From Dehalococcoidia bacterium (lineage in GTDB: Bacteria; Chloroflexota; Dehalococcoidia; Lucifugimonadales; Lucifugimonadaceae): a stretch of DNA of 64,000 nt. The stretch is from positions 62,001 through 126,000 of the forward strand of contig JAJEAU010000021.1 of NCBI GenBank assembly GCA_022824185.1, in the 5' to 3' direction. Both the position numbers and the translations under genes were made by a program. Positions 16,274 through 23,909 of the stretch are shown here, in pieces; within the stretch, counting starts at the first letter, position 1; every line of letters begins with the position of its first letter. The notes under the pieces are model-generated. The model was not told where the DNA came from and ran no database searches. It saw only the letters and a program-made list of their open reading frames with translations.

Positions 16274-17416
16274 ATGAGTGGGGAATTGACAGGGCTTGTA
16301 TTCGGTTCGGGATTCGCCGGGCAAGGACACGCCGAGGCGTTGCGGTATTGGGGAGTAGAGGTTGTCGGCATGGTTAGCCGGACTGAGGAGGTTGTGAAAC
16401 GAGTTGCGGGTGAGATGGGCATTCCGTACGCCTCGACGGATTGGGATCAGGCGTTGGAGGATCTACGGCCGGACGTGGTTGCCATCGGGACACCAGGGGG
16501 TGCCCATTACGATCAGATCTTGGCGGCCATCGAGCAAGGTTGTCACGTGTTTTGCGACAAGCCGTTGACGACGAGCTCGGGGACGTCGAGGCATCTGTTT
16601 CAGGAGGCGCGGGATAAGGGCTTGAAGACGGCGTATGCGGCATCGTTTCGGTATCAACCACATGCCCTGTTGGCGAAGAAGTTGATATCGGAGGGTGTGA
16701 TCGGTGAGCCGTTTGAGACGGAGTGCATTTCGCATTACGAGTTGAATCCGCTGATTCCGTGGGGTTGGTCGCATTTGATCGAGCTTGGCGGGGGTCGGTT
16801 GAGCAATAACTTCACGCACAAGTTGTCGATCGTGCTTCACGCATTGGATGCGACATTGTTGGATATCAACGGCGAGGCGCGGAACGATATGCATCGGGCG
16901 CCCGTAGTCGAGGGGGTGCATGATTTTCGGGAGCGGGGTGAATTTGCGCCGAGTGCGGATGAGTTGGAAGGGATCGAATGGCGGGCGGTCGATTCGGAGT
17001 GGTCGTATTCGGTTTTGGCGCATGTGATGCCGTCGACGAAGGTTCGGCAGCCGGTGACCTCGGTGTTTCGGCATGGCGGGATGCAGCCGAAGTTCGAAGG
17101 GGATTACGTGGCTTTTTATGGCGACGAATCGTCAATACACATCGGTGGCGCCTATGCTCAAGGGCCGTTGCATGTGAAGCGGCGCGGGTCGGATTGGGAG
17201 TTGGTGCCGGTGCCGGCGGACATAACCGATGGGTTGCCGGACATCGAGGACGATACGCAGCGAAACTGGACGGTTTTGATCGGCGAATGGTTGGCGGATA
17301 TTCGTGGTGAGGGATATTGCGGATACCAGACGTTCAAGGAAGGTTGGCAGTTTCAGGCGGCTGTGGATGCGGTTCGGGGAGGCGATGGGTGGTTTGAAGT
17401 GCCTGCTGACGCGTAG
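16274..17416 (+). CDS. Gfo/Idh/MocA family oxidoreductase
   Basis: A 380-residue NAD(P)-dependent oxidoreductase. The Rossmann motif GSGFAGQGH is near the N-terminus, VVAIGTPGGAHYDQ follows, and CDKPLTTS contains the catalytic lysine of the EKP motif (here DKP). The C-terminal sheet domain follows. Typical reactions are oxidation of a hydroxyl on sugars, inositols or sugar acids. The frame is open from GTG at 16268, but the ATG at 16274 has GGAGG at the right spacing and is preferred. It lies 21 bp after the DUF1501 gene, so it may be the last gene of that operon. The substrate is unknown. Confidence 0.87.
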   Translation: MSGELTGLVFGSGFAGQGHAEALRYWGVEVVGMVSRTEEVVKRVAGEMGIPYASTDWDQALEDLRPDVVAIGTPGGAHYDQILAAIEQGCHVFCDKPLTTSSGTSRHLFQEARDKGLKTAYAASFRYQPHALLAKKLISEGVIGEPFETECISHYELNPLIPWGWSHLIELGGGRLSNNFTHKLSIVLHALDATLLDINGEARNDMHRAPVVEGVHDFRERGEFAPSADELEGIEWRAVDSEWSYSVLAHVMPSTKVRQPVTSVFRHGGMQPKFEGDYVAFYGDESSIHIGGAYAQGPLHVKRRGSDWELVPVPADITDGLPDIEDDTQRNWTVLIGEWLADIRGEGYCGYQTFKEGWQFQAAVDAVRGGDGWFEVPADA

Positions 17417-17519
17417 GCCACTTATCCATTCCTTAGATATACCATTGAAGAACATTAGGTTCAATTGGGCTCGGCCTTCTCAAGTTTTAACCAAGCTGCA
17501 AACCAATCAAGGAGCGGTT

Positions 17520-18179
17520 ATGAATTCGAAAACTGAAGTCTACGAACTCGAGATGGATGGTCTGAATTACGACTATGGCTTTCGTGCCATGCGTGACATG
17601 TTAGGTCGAATGAGGCAAGAAGATCACGAACTAAGATCCCAGATAACAGATGCCGAAAAGAAGGCAAGTCGTACGCGAGGCGTAAACAACGAATTCGCAG
17701 TTGACGGCTTGATTGAACTCTACGAGTATTCAGGCTATCAAGATGCCGCGCATAGTATGGCTGCGATAGGGATGATCGCTCCTTTTGTTGAATCGTCCTT
17801 CAGAGAGGCGTTCGAGGAATTCGGAAGAGTATTGCCAAAGAAGAATAAGGTGGTATACATCCTTAAGACAATCTCAGAAATGGGCTGGGACAAACATATG
17901 CCAGAAAATCTCGAAGTCACATTAACTGCTCTATTTGAATATAGAAATAAATTGCTCCATCATGGTTTCGAATGGCCACCAGAAATAAGAAAGAGATTTG
18001 CTCAACGACTTAAGACTTCAGGGTGGCCATCAGGATGGTTTTCAAAGGCACCGACCAGGGGTGATGCGTGGATGTTCTATATGACCTATACATTCATCGA
18101 TCATTGTATAGACACGATTGAAAAAGTCGCAGTCGGGCTCGAAAAGTTAAAACGTGAACGACTAAGTCAACAGTTGTAG
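17520..18179 (+). CDS. HEPN-like protein of unknown function
   Basis: A 219-residue, mostly helical protein. The block LFEYRNKLLHHGFEWP (139-153) contains R142-N143-x3-H147, the RNxxxH motif of HEPN domains, which are often RNases in toxin or defence systems. The assignment rests on this motif and the helical context, so it is tentative. The frame is open back to 17304, but that part overlaps the Gfo/Idh gene; AAGGAG just before the ATG at 17520 fixes the start. Base and codon use are clearly more AT-rich than in neighbouring genes. No nucleotidyltransferase (MNT) partner lies next to it. Confidence 0.6.
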   Translation: MNSKTEVYELEMDGLNYDYGFRAMRDMLGRMRQEDHELRSQITDAEKKASRTRGVNNEFAVDGLIELYEYSGYQDAAHSMAAIGMIAPFVESSFREAFEEFGRVLPKKNKVVYILKTISEMGWDKHMPENLEVTLTALFEYRNKLLHHGFEWPPEIRKRFAQRLKTSGWPSGWFSKAPTRGDAWMFYMTYTFIDHCIDTIEKVAVGLEKLKRERLSQQL

Positions 18180-18271
18180 GATTTTGTAGACCATGAAATC
18201 TCGAATAGACACTCGTTACATCCTCAGATGGTGGTAGAGACGGCGGAAGCTCATCATCACATAGTCATTCA

Positions 18272-20794
18272 ATGATCTCGTCCACATACAAAGGATACGA
18301 CCTGACGATCCTTGACGAGCGAATGCTGACGGCGGGCGTAGCAACGCCTGAATCTGGGTTCTCGAGCCTGCTTTTGGTGTGCACCAATTCAAGTCTATTG
18401 GAGATACGAAAAAGATGGGGCAAAACTCGGATTGAGAGGGCACACGACCGAAGTTTTTTCACTGATGTTTCTCTGAAACGGAGTTTCGGTATCTGGAAAT
18501 TGGAGATTTCTACATACAGTGGTGAATTGAAATATACAGGTGAACGCGACCAACTAGAGCGCATCGCACAATTTCTGCAGCAATGGGGACACGAAACGGA
18601 TTATCGAACTGAAACGTCGAACGATAGTACCGAACAAACGGCGAGCGAACCAAATTGGAGGTACGCTCGCTCTACGCCAAAAGACGATGTCAGAAAATCA
18701 ACGGTTTGGTCACAGTGGCTTAAAGGATGCTCACTTACGGTTCTAGGTGTAATCGTATTGACGATCGGGATCGTGATATTTTCCGATTGTTCAGACGATA
18801 GCCCAAGCACGGGAGAACCTGACACGCAGGAAGCAACCCGCGAAGCGCGATTAAACACAAACGCAACCGCTGTGGCGGTGTCCAGGGCCAAGACAGATCT
18901 ACATACATCCCCAAATACATCCCCAATGCCAACCAATGATTCTAACCAATCGCGCCCCACGCCCACTCCTGTTCCAACTCCGACTTTCGAACATTTAAAG
19001 TCCGAAGCGGTTGAGATTGACTACGACGACCTTTTTCGTAACAACGAGAAGCACGTTGGCAAGCGAATCCGATTCGTAGCAAAGATAGTTCAAGTGATCG
19101 CGGTTTCGGAAAGAAATAATCAATTCGTTCTTCGCGGAAATGTAACGCGCGGTTCTTACTCGTGGGACGATGCTGTGCTGCTTGATTATGCGGGCCCGAG
19201 GTTGTTGGAGAATGACATCGTCGAAGTAGTAGGAACTGTTGCAGGCTTATACACCTACGAGGCAGTCCTCGGAAACGAAGTGACGGTCCCGCACATCAGG
19301 GTGATAGCGTCTCAACGGGTTGATCCAGTTGACCAAGTAGCGATCACGCAGACACCAAGAGTTGTCATCGAGACAGTTGAGGTCGTTCAGACCGTCGTGG
19401 TCGAGAAAGAGGTCCAGGTCGCCGGTGAAACTATCGTTCAGACCGTGGTAGTCGAACGCGAGGTTGTCGTTGAGGTTGAGGTTGAGAAGTTGGTCATACA
19501 GACGGTTGAGGTTGAGAAGTTGGTTGAGGTCCTGGCGACCCCGACACAAAACCCGACCCCGTCGCCATCTCCAACGCCAGGCCCCACAAACACTCCCACG
19601 CCCACGACAACGCCATCGCCAACACCTGAACCACCGTCGACCCCTGCGGAGTTGGTGGAGCGAGTAAAAGACAGCATAGTGCGCATCCGAGCGAGATCCG
19701 GAGGTACTTTTTTCGGGCGAACAATGGCAGGATCAGGGTTTATCTTTGCAGTTGAGGGAACCACCGCGTTTATCGCGACCAATCACCACGTAATCGACGG
19801 TGGCAACTCAGTAGAAGTTCAGATTGAGGATTCCACCTACGACGCTCTAGTTTTAGGGTGGGATGCTGAACGGGATGTGGCAGTTGTGTCGATATGTTGC
19901 TCGTCCGATTTCATCGCCCTTCAGTGGGGTGATGCATCGCCTTCCGAAGGAGATTCAGTAGTCGCACTTGGTTATCCCAATAGCGAGACTGGAAATCTCA
20001 TAACAACGATTGGTGAGGTTCTTGGCCCTGATGACCTCAGCATGGAGCACGACTTCATACCGCATTCCGCACCTCTCAATCCGGGGAACAGCGGCGGACC
20101 TCTCTTTTCGATGCCGGGAGGGGCGTTAGTCGGTATCAACACGGCGGGAGGCACTGAAACCTTGGCATTTTACGCCTTGCCTTACCAAGCAATAGAGGAG
20201 CAGGTGGAAGAATGGCGCTCTCAGTTGGTTGTTGCTCCCACTGCAAGTCCAACGCCGACCTATTCGGCAAGTTTGCCTAAAACCTTCGGACCGGGAATGC
20301 ACATTGTAGGGAAAGATATTGCGCCGGGAGAGTACAGAGCTCAGGCAGCGTCAACCGGATCCAGATTCGCGAATTGCAGTTGGGAGCGACTTAGTTCTAT
20401 AACTGGCGAAGCCGGTTCAACATTAGGTTGGTACGGCTCGCACGAGGGATTTACGTACGTTACGATCAAGCCTTCAGATTTTGCCTTCGAATCTTCCGGC
20501 TGTACTGAATGGAGAAGCACTGCCGCTCAACACGATGACCCGCAACCTCGATCTACATTCGCCGGAGGCACACATCTGGTCGGGATTGACATATTGCCAG
20601 GTCAATACAAGACTGAAGCGAACCCAGAGGCTCTAGTCGGATGCGCTTGGGAGCGACTGAGCTCCACCGATGGCGAACTCAAGTCGACGATCGCGGGCAG
20701 TGGCAATGTACGTGAAGGATCGGTATACGTGATGATCGATGTTGATGATTATGCGTTCCATTCCGTGGGATGCATGACCTGGATAAAACAATGA
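18272..20794 (+). CDS. Membrane-anchored trypsin-like serine protease with Glu/Val linker
   Basis: An 840-residue multidomain protein. The N-terminal 110 residues form a possible cytoplasmic PH-like domain (WKLEISTYSGELKYTG...RIAQFLQQW). A membrane helix spans 154-170. An OB-like domain (260-345, HVGKRIRFVAKIVQV) follows. Next come a Glu/Val linker (366-421, VVQTVVVEKEVQVAGE) and a Pro/Thr linker (423-458). The protease domain has catalytic H506 (TNHHV), D535 (RDVAVV) and S607 (NPGNSGGP), as in DegP/HtrA-type enzymes, but no PDZ domain is evident. The C-terminus has two repeats (671-747 and 761-837) built on G-x-DI-x-PG-x-Y, C-x-WERLSS and SxGC. The catalytic part should lie outside the membrane. 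It is AT-richer than the surroundings. Confidence 0.85.
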   Translation: MISSTYKGYDLTILDERMLTAGVATPESGFSSLLLVCTNSSLLEIRKRWGKTRIERAHDRSFFTDVSLKRSFGIWKLEISTYSGELKYTGERDQLERIAQFLQQWGHETDYRTETSNDSTEQTASEPNWRYARSTPKDDVRKSTVWSQWLKGCSLTVLGVIVLTIGIVIFSDCSDDSPSTGEPDTQEATREARLNTNATAVAVSRAKTDLHTSPNTSPMPTNDSNQSRPTPTPVPTPTFEHLKSEAVEIDYDDLFRNNEKHVGKRIRFVAKIVQVIAVSERNNQFVLRGNVTRGSYSWDDAVLLDYAGPRLLENDIVEVVGTVAGLYTYEAVLGNEVTVPHIRVIASQRVDPVDQVAITQTPRVVIETVEVVQTVVVEKEVQVAGETIVQTVVVEREVVVEVEVEKLVIQTVEVEKLVEVLATPTQNPTPSPSPTPGPTNTPTPTTTPSPTPEPPSTPAELVERVKDSIVRIRARSGGTFFGRTMAGSGFIFAVEGTTAFIATNHHVIDGGNSVEVQIEDSTYDALVLGWDAERDVAVVSICCSSDFIALQWGDASPSEGDSVVALGYPNSETGNLITTIGEVLGPDDLSMEHDFIPHSAPLNPGNSGGPLFSMPGGALVGINTAGGTETLAFYALPYQAIEEQVEEWRSQLVVAPTASPTPTYSASLPKTFGPGMHIVGKDIAPGEYRAQAASTGSRFANCSWERLSSITGEAGSTLGWYGSHEGFTYVTIKPSDFAFESSGCTEWRSTAAQHDDPQPRSTFAGGTHLVGIDILPGQYKTEANPEALVGCAWERLSSTDGELKSTIAGSGNVREGSVYVMIDVDDYAFHSVGCMTWIKQ
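19367..19534 (+). repeat. Glu/Val linker repeat inside the protease gene
   Basis: This encodes IETVEVVQTVVVEKEVQVAG and further units matching the linker of the ABC binding lipoproteins, including full VQTVVVEKEVQVAGET and VQTVVVEREV blocks. It is the only copy in the window that is outside a transport protein. Confidence 0.85.
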
Positions 20795-20805
20795 TCCGGT
20801 AGCAA

Positions 20806-20937
20806 TCATGGTCTCTGATTATTTTGAGCGCGTTCGATCTTGAGTTTGAGTTCGTCGACTCGTGCTTGTATTTCGGGTGTTCGGCCGGGGAACCGGTGTT
20901 TTGCGGTGCCGAGTGATATTTGAGGTATTGGATTGGG
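20806..20937 (-). pseudogene. Remnant of an enolase-superfamily gene end
   Basis: Read on the minus strand, 43 codons end at TGA (20806-20808) and include GRTPEIQARVDELKLKIERA. The nearby enolase-superfamily gene ends ARTPESQARVDELEIERGPSM. No complete gene is attached: an in-frame stop (20938-20940) lies just upstream. It looks like the decayed end of a duplicated copy. Confidence 0.5.
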
Positions 20938-21171
20938 TTAACCGCCCCTTGGAGCGGGTTCATCGCCGTGCAGGTCACGGCGTTCGGCGATGATTTCACT
21001 AAGCGCGTCGCGAGCCTCATCTAGGATGTCGTCATCCGGTGCGTCTTCGTAGGAAGCCGATTCGGCTTCGGAGATCCATGCCCATATCTCTTCTTGGGCT
21101 TCGCGGAGTTGTTTGGCGGTGAAGGTTGAGAAGTCGGCGTGGATGGTGTCGGGGGGTGGGTTGATGGGCAT
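20938..21171 (-). CDS. Small hypothetical protein
   Basis: A possible 77-residue acidic protein (FSTFTAKQLREAQEEIWAWISEAES, then ARDALSEIIAERRDLHGDE) that would form two or three helices. Composition is protein-like, and no other gene covers the stretch. No family is recognised and no clear ribosome-binding site precedes the ATG. It lies between the enolase-superfamily gene and its remnant, so it may itself be debris from a rearrangement. Confidence 0.4.
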   Translation of the reverse strand: MPINPPPDTIHADFSTFTAKQLREAQEEIWAWISEAESASYEDAPDDDILDEARDALSEIIAERRDLHGDEPAPRGG

Positions 21172-21209
21172 GGTGAGTGTGTGGCGTAGCTATCAAGAGA
21201 CTGTAGATT

Positions 21210-22421
21210 TCACATACTTGGCCCGCGCTCGATCTCAAGTTCATCAACTCTAGCCTGACTTTCTGGCGTCCGAGCAGGATGTGGACCCCAATTGTCGATC
21301 AGGCTCTTTCCGGGTTCGCTGCTCACTCGAACCGTCGCATCCGATCGTTCTCGTACGCCTGCTTTCAGTCGAGTTCCTACACCGGGACGCTGGGGAGCAT
21401 GCAGGAAGCCGTCTCGGATGTCTAGGTTGGGGTCGACGATTTCGTTGTACCAGCCTTTGAAGAAGGCAGGCACATGTTCTTGGATCATTGCGTTGGGTGA
21501 CGACATGCAGATCTGTGAGCAAGCGAAGATGTTGACTGGGCCGGTGGCGTCGTGGGGTGCGAATGGGACTTGGTGTGACGAGGCGAGGATTGCCACTTTG
21601 TGGGTTTCGGATATCCCGCCCGTCCAGATCAGATCCGGCATGACGATTCGGGCGGAACCGTTCTCAATGTACTGGCGAAGCTGCCAGCGTGTGAGGAGTC
21701 GCTCGGAGATGCAGACCGGCGTCTTGGTCGCGGCTTGCAGCCTAGCAAGAGCATCAGGATTGAGTAGCGGCATCAGGTCCTCTTGCCACATCATCTCGTA
21801 CGGCTCCATCGCCTGGGCGATGCGAATAGCCACGGGCAACGTCCATTTGCCGTGACCGTCGTTCGCTATCTGCATGTCCATGCCGACAGCGTCGCGTATG
21901 TCGCGGATAGGTTTGAGGGCCATATCTAGTTCCTTAGGCAGCAGGAACTGACCATCGGAGGCGATTGCAAGTCCGATTGTAGGGCCGCCCTTCATGGCGG
22001 TGATCCCTTCGTCAAGGAGGGCTTTGGCCTGTTCGCCCGCACCGTGGAACTGGAGCGAGGTGGCGTAGACACGAATCTTGCTTCTGACCGCGCCGCCGAG
22101 CAGTTCGTATACAGGAACGCCGAGCGCTTGCCCCTTGATGTCCCAAAGAGCGATGTCTAAAGCGGAGATTGCCCGCATTTCTGCGCCGCCGTAACCGGCG
22201 TGATCCGACAGTCGGAACATCGCTTCCCAGTGTCGTTCGATGGGGAACGGGTCACGGTCGATTAGCAGCGGCCCAAACCAGTCGTGGACGGCAGCTTCTA
22301 CGACCGGGGCCGCATAGAAGGTTTCGCCGAGGCCGACGATGCCTTCGTCGGTATGGATCTGTACCCATAGGTTGTTGGGTTGTGCAGCGATGCGGATGGT
22401 CTCGATTTGGGTGATTTTCAT
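21210..22421 (-). CDS. Enolase-superfamily sugar-acid dehydratase-like enzyme
   Basis: A 403-residue member of the mandelate racemase/galactonate-mannonate dehydratase group. The capping domain covers 1-115. K144 (AMKGGP) is the likely barrel lysine, D188 with H190 (NDGHGKW) recalls the DxH motif of galactonate and mannonate dehydratases, and E214 (WQEDL) and E240 (ISERL) complete the metal site. D263 and H290 (APHD) follow. The expected reaction is dehydration of an aldonic acid to a 2-keto-3-deoxy acid in the cytoplasm. The ATG overlaps the stop of the upstream luciferase-like gene by four bases (ATGA), indicating translational coupling. Its C-terminal tail (ARTPESQARVDEL) is echoed by the remnant downstream. 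Confidence 0.87.
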   Translation of the reverse strand: MKITQIETIRIAAQPNNLWVQIHTDEGIVGLGETFYAAPVVEAAVHDWFGPLLIDRDPFPIERHWEAMFRLSDHAGYGGAEMRAISALDIALWDIKGQALGVPVYELLGGAVRSKIRVYATSLQFHGAGEQAKALLDEGITAMKGGPTIGLAIASDGQFLLPKELDMALKPIRDIRDAVGMDMQIANDGHGKWTLPVAIRIAQAMEPYEMMWQEDLMPLLNPDALARLQAATKTPVCISERLLTRWQLRQYIENGSARIVMPDLIWTGGISETHKVAILASSHQVPFAPHDATGPVNIFACSQICMSSPNAMIQEHVPAFFKGWYNEIVDPNLDIRDGFLHAPQRPGVGTRLKAGVRERSDATVRVSSEPGKSLIDNWGPHPARTPESQARVDELEIERGPSM

Positions 22422-23617
22422 GATTGGAATTTTTCACCTTCATAACCTTCGGTTCGCATGATCTCCGCGGCGCGGTCGTGTTGTGCAATCTTGGTGTCGA
22501 CGGCTTCTTTGGCTCGCGTCCAAGTGTCGCGAGCTTCGTTTACCCATCGATATGATTCGCGGTAGTCGTCGAGAAGGCCGTTTACTTCGGGGACGACGTA
22601 CCTCGCGACCATGTCCCAGCTTCTGAGGGTGTTTTCGCAGTTAGCCCAGTCGTGGACGAAGCCGATCACACATCCGAAACCGCCTGTCAAATCCTGCAAC
22701 TCTCGGATCTTGGCGACGAGATCGTCTGGAGTGCCGATTACGGCGGTGCTGTTATCTGAAAATGCGACTTCATCGACGGCATCGTCAGGGGTTTCGTAGA
22801 TAGTGCCTTCGCCACCGGCGAGCGTGCCGACCGTGTAGAGATTGTTGTGGACCATCAGGCCTTGTTTGGCCTGGTCGCGTGCTTCTTGCCGGGTTTCTGC
22901 GATGTGCCAACTGAGGACGATGCGCCAGTCTTTGCGATCCACCTTGTTGCCGTGCTTTCTCGCAGATTCTTCCGCGAAGCTCCATTGATTAGGCAGAGAA
23001 CGCATACCGGCTTGAGTCATCGATCCGATCGAAAGTACTCCGGCGCGGTGTTTTCCGGCAAGCGTCATACCGGACGGACTGACCATAGACGCGACGGCAA
23101 ACTCCATATCCTCTTGGAGTGGCCGAAGTTGAAGTTTGGCGTCACGGAGAGTAAACCAGTCAGATTCGTAGGTGATGCGTTCTTCGCCCTCGAACAGCTT
23201 GCGGATGACCCCCATTGCTTCATCCTGTCGGTCGCGCAGCAACATTGGATCGAAGCCCAAGGTGTGGGCATCGGAAGGCAAGGCTCCGGGACCTGAGCCG
23301 AAAATCACTCTGCCCCTCGACTGGTAGTCGAGTTGGACGATTCGCTGGGCAACCATAAACGGGTTGTGGTACGGCAACGAAACCACGCCCGTTCCCAACA
23401 TGATCCGATGCGTCCGTTCCGCGACCGCTGCGAGGAACAACTCCGGGGACGCGATCATCTCCCATCCTGTCGAATGATGCTCACCGCACCAGAACTCGTC
23501 GTAGCCGAGTCGGTCAAGAAGCTGAGCGAACTCCAAGTTGCTCTGGAACTGGAGCAGCGGGTTTTCGCCGATCGGGTGGTGCGGCGCTAGGAAGGCACCG
23601 AAGCGGATCTTGGGCAT
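22418..23617 (-). CDS. Luciferase-like (LLM class) flavin-dependent monooxygenase
   Basis: A 399-residue bacterial-luciferase-family enzyme. It starts KIRFGAFLAPHHPIGENPLLQ, then has GYDEFWCGEHHSTGWEMIASPELFLAAVAERTHRIMLGTGVVSLPYHNPF and RGRVIFGSGPGALPSDAHTLG, the usual flavin- and substrate-binding blocks. Such enzymes use reduced FMN and oxygen to oxidise aldehydes, ketones, terpenes or organosulfur compounds. Paralogues of this family are reported to be expanded in SAR202 bacteria. It is the first gene of a two-gene operon with the enolase-superfamily gene (four-base overlap), suggesting consecutive steps in breakdown of one compound. The substrate is not predictable. Confidence 0.9.
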   Translation of the reverse strand: MPKIRFGAFLAPHHPIGENPLLQFQSNLEFAQLLDRLGYDEFWCGEHHSTGWEMIASPELFLAAVAERTHRIMLGTGVVSLPYHNPFMVAQRIVQLDYQSRGRVIFGSGPGALPSDAHTLGFDPMLLRDRQDEAMGVIRKLFEGEERITYESDWFTLRDAKLQLRPLQEDMEFAVASMVSPSGMTLAGKHRAGVLSIGSMTQAGMRSLPNQWSFAEESARKHGNKVDRKDWRIVLSWHIAETRQEARDQAKQGLMVHNNLYTVGTLAGGEGTIYETPDDAVDEVAFSDNSTAVIGTPDDLVAKIRELQDLTGGFGCVIGFVHDWANCENTLRSWDMVARYVVPEVNGLLDDYRESYRWVNEARDTWTRAKEAVDTKIAQHDRAAEIMRTEGYEGEKFQS

Positions 23618-23909
23618 ATCGAATCGGGTGTTGTGACGGATAGATGAGTACGTTGAATATGGTACGCGGCAGATTCGGTCATGTGGTCAATAGGATGGGT
23701 TATCGAGAAATCCGACATGGATTATGCATTTCGCTGCGAAGTTGTGGATTTTCTACGAATCCCGTAACCACAACGCGCAAAACTCTGGATTCCGTGTAAT
23801 CTACATTCACGCTTTGGTCGCACTGACGAAAGGCGTCAGTTGTCCTCGTTTGAGGATTTTGGTCAAAGCGCGGCAATGCCATAGAGATTGAGCACACGGA
23901 GTGTGGCAA
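23618..23909. promoter_or_regulatory. Divergent promoter region between the luciferase-like gene and ABC system B
   Basis: An AT-rich 292-bp gap without genes. Two imperfect copies of GATTCCGT (GAATCCCGT at 23757 and GATTCCGT at 23788) lie with their CCGT cores exactly 30 bp apart. Much of 23774-23810 matches 27877-27913 upstream of system C. This is probably the control region of system B. GGAG at 23896-23899 is the likely ribosome site for the ATG at 23910. Confidence 0.4.
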
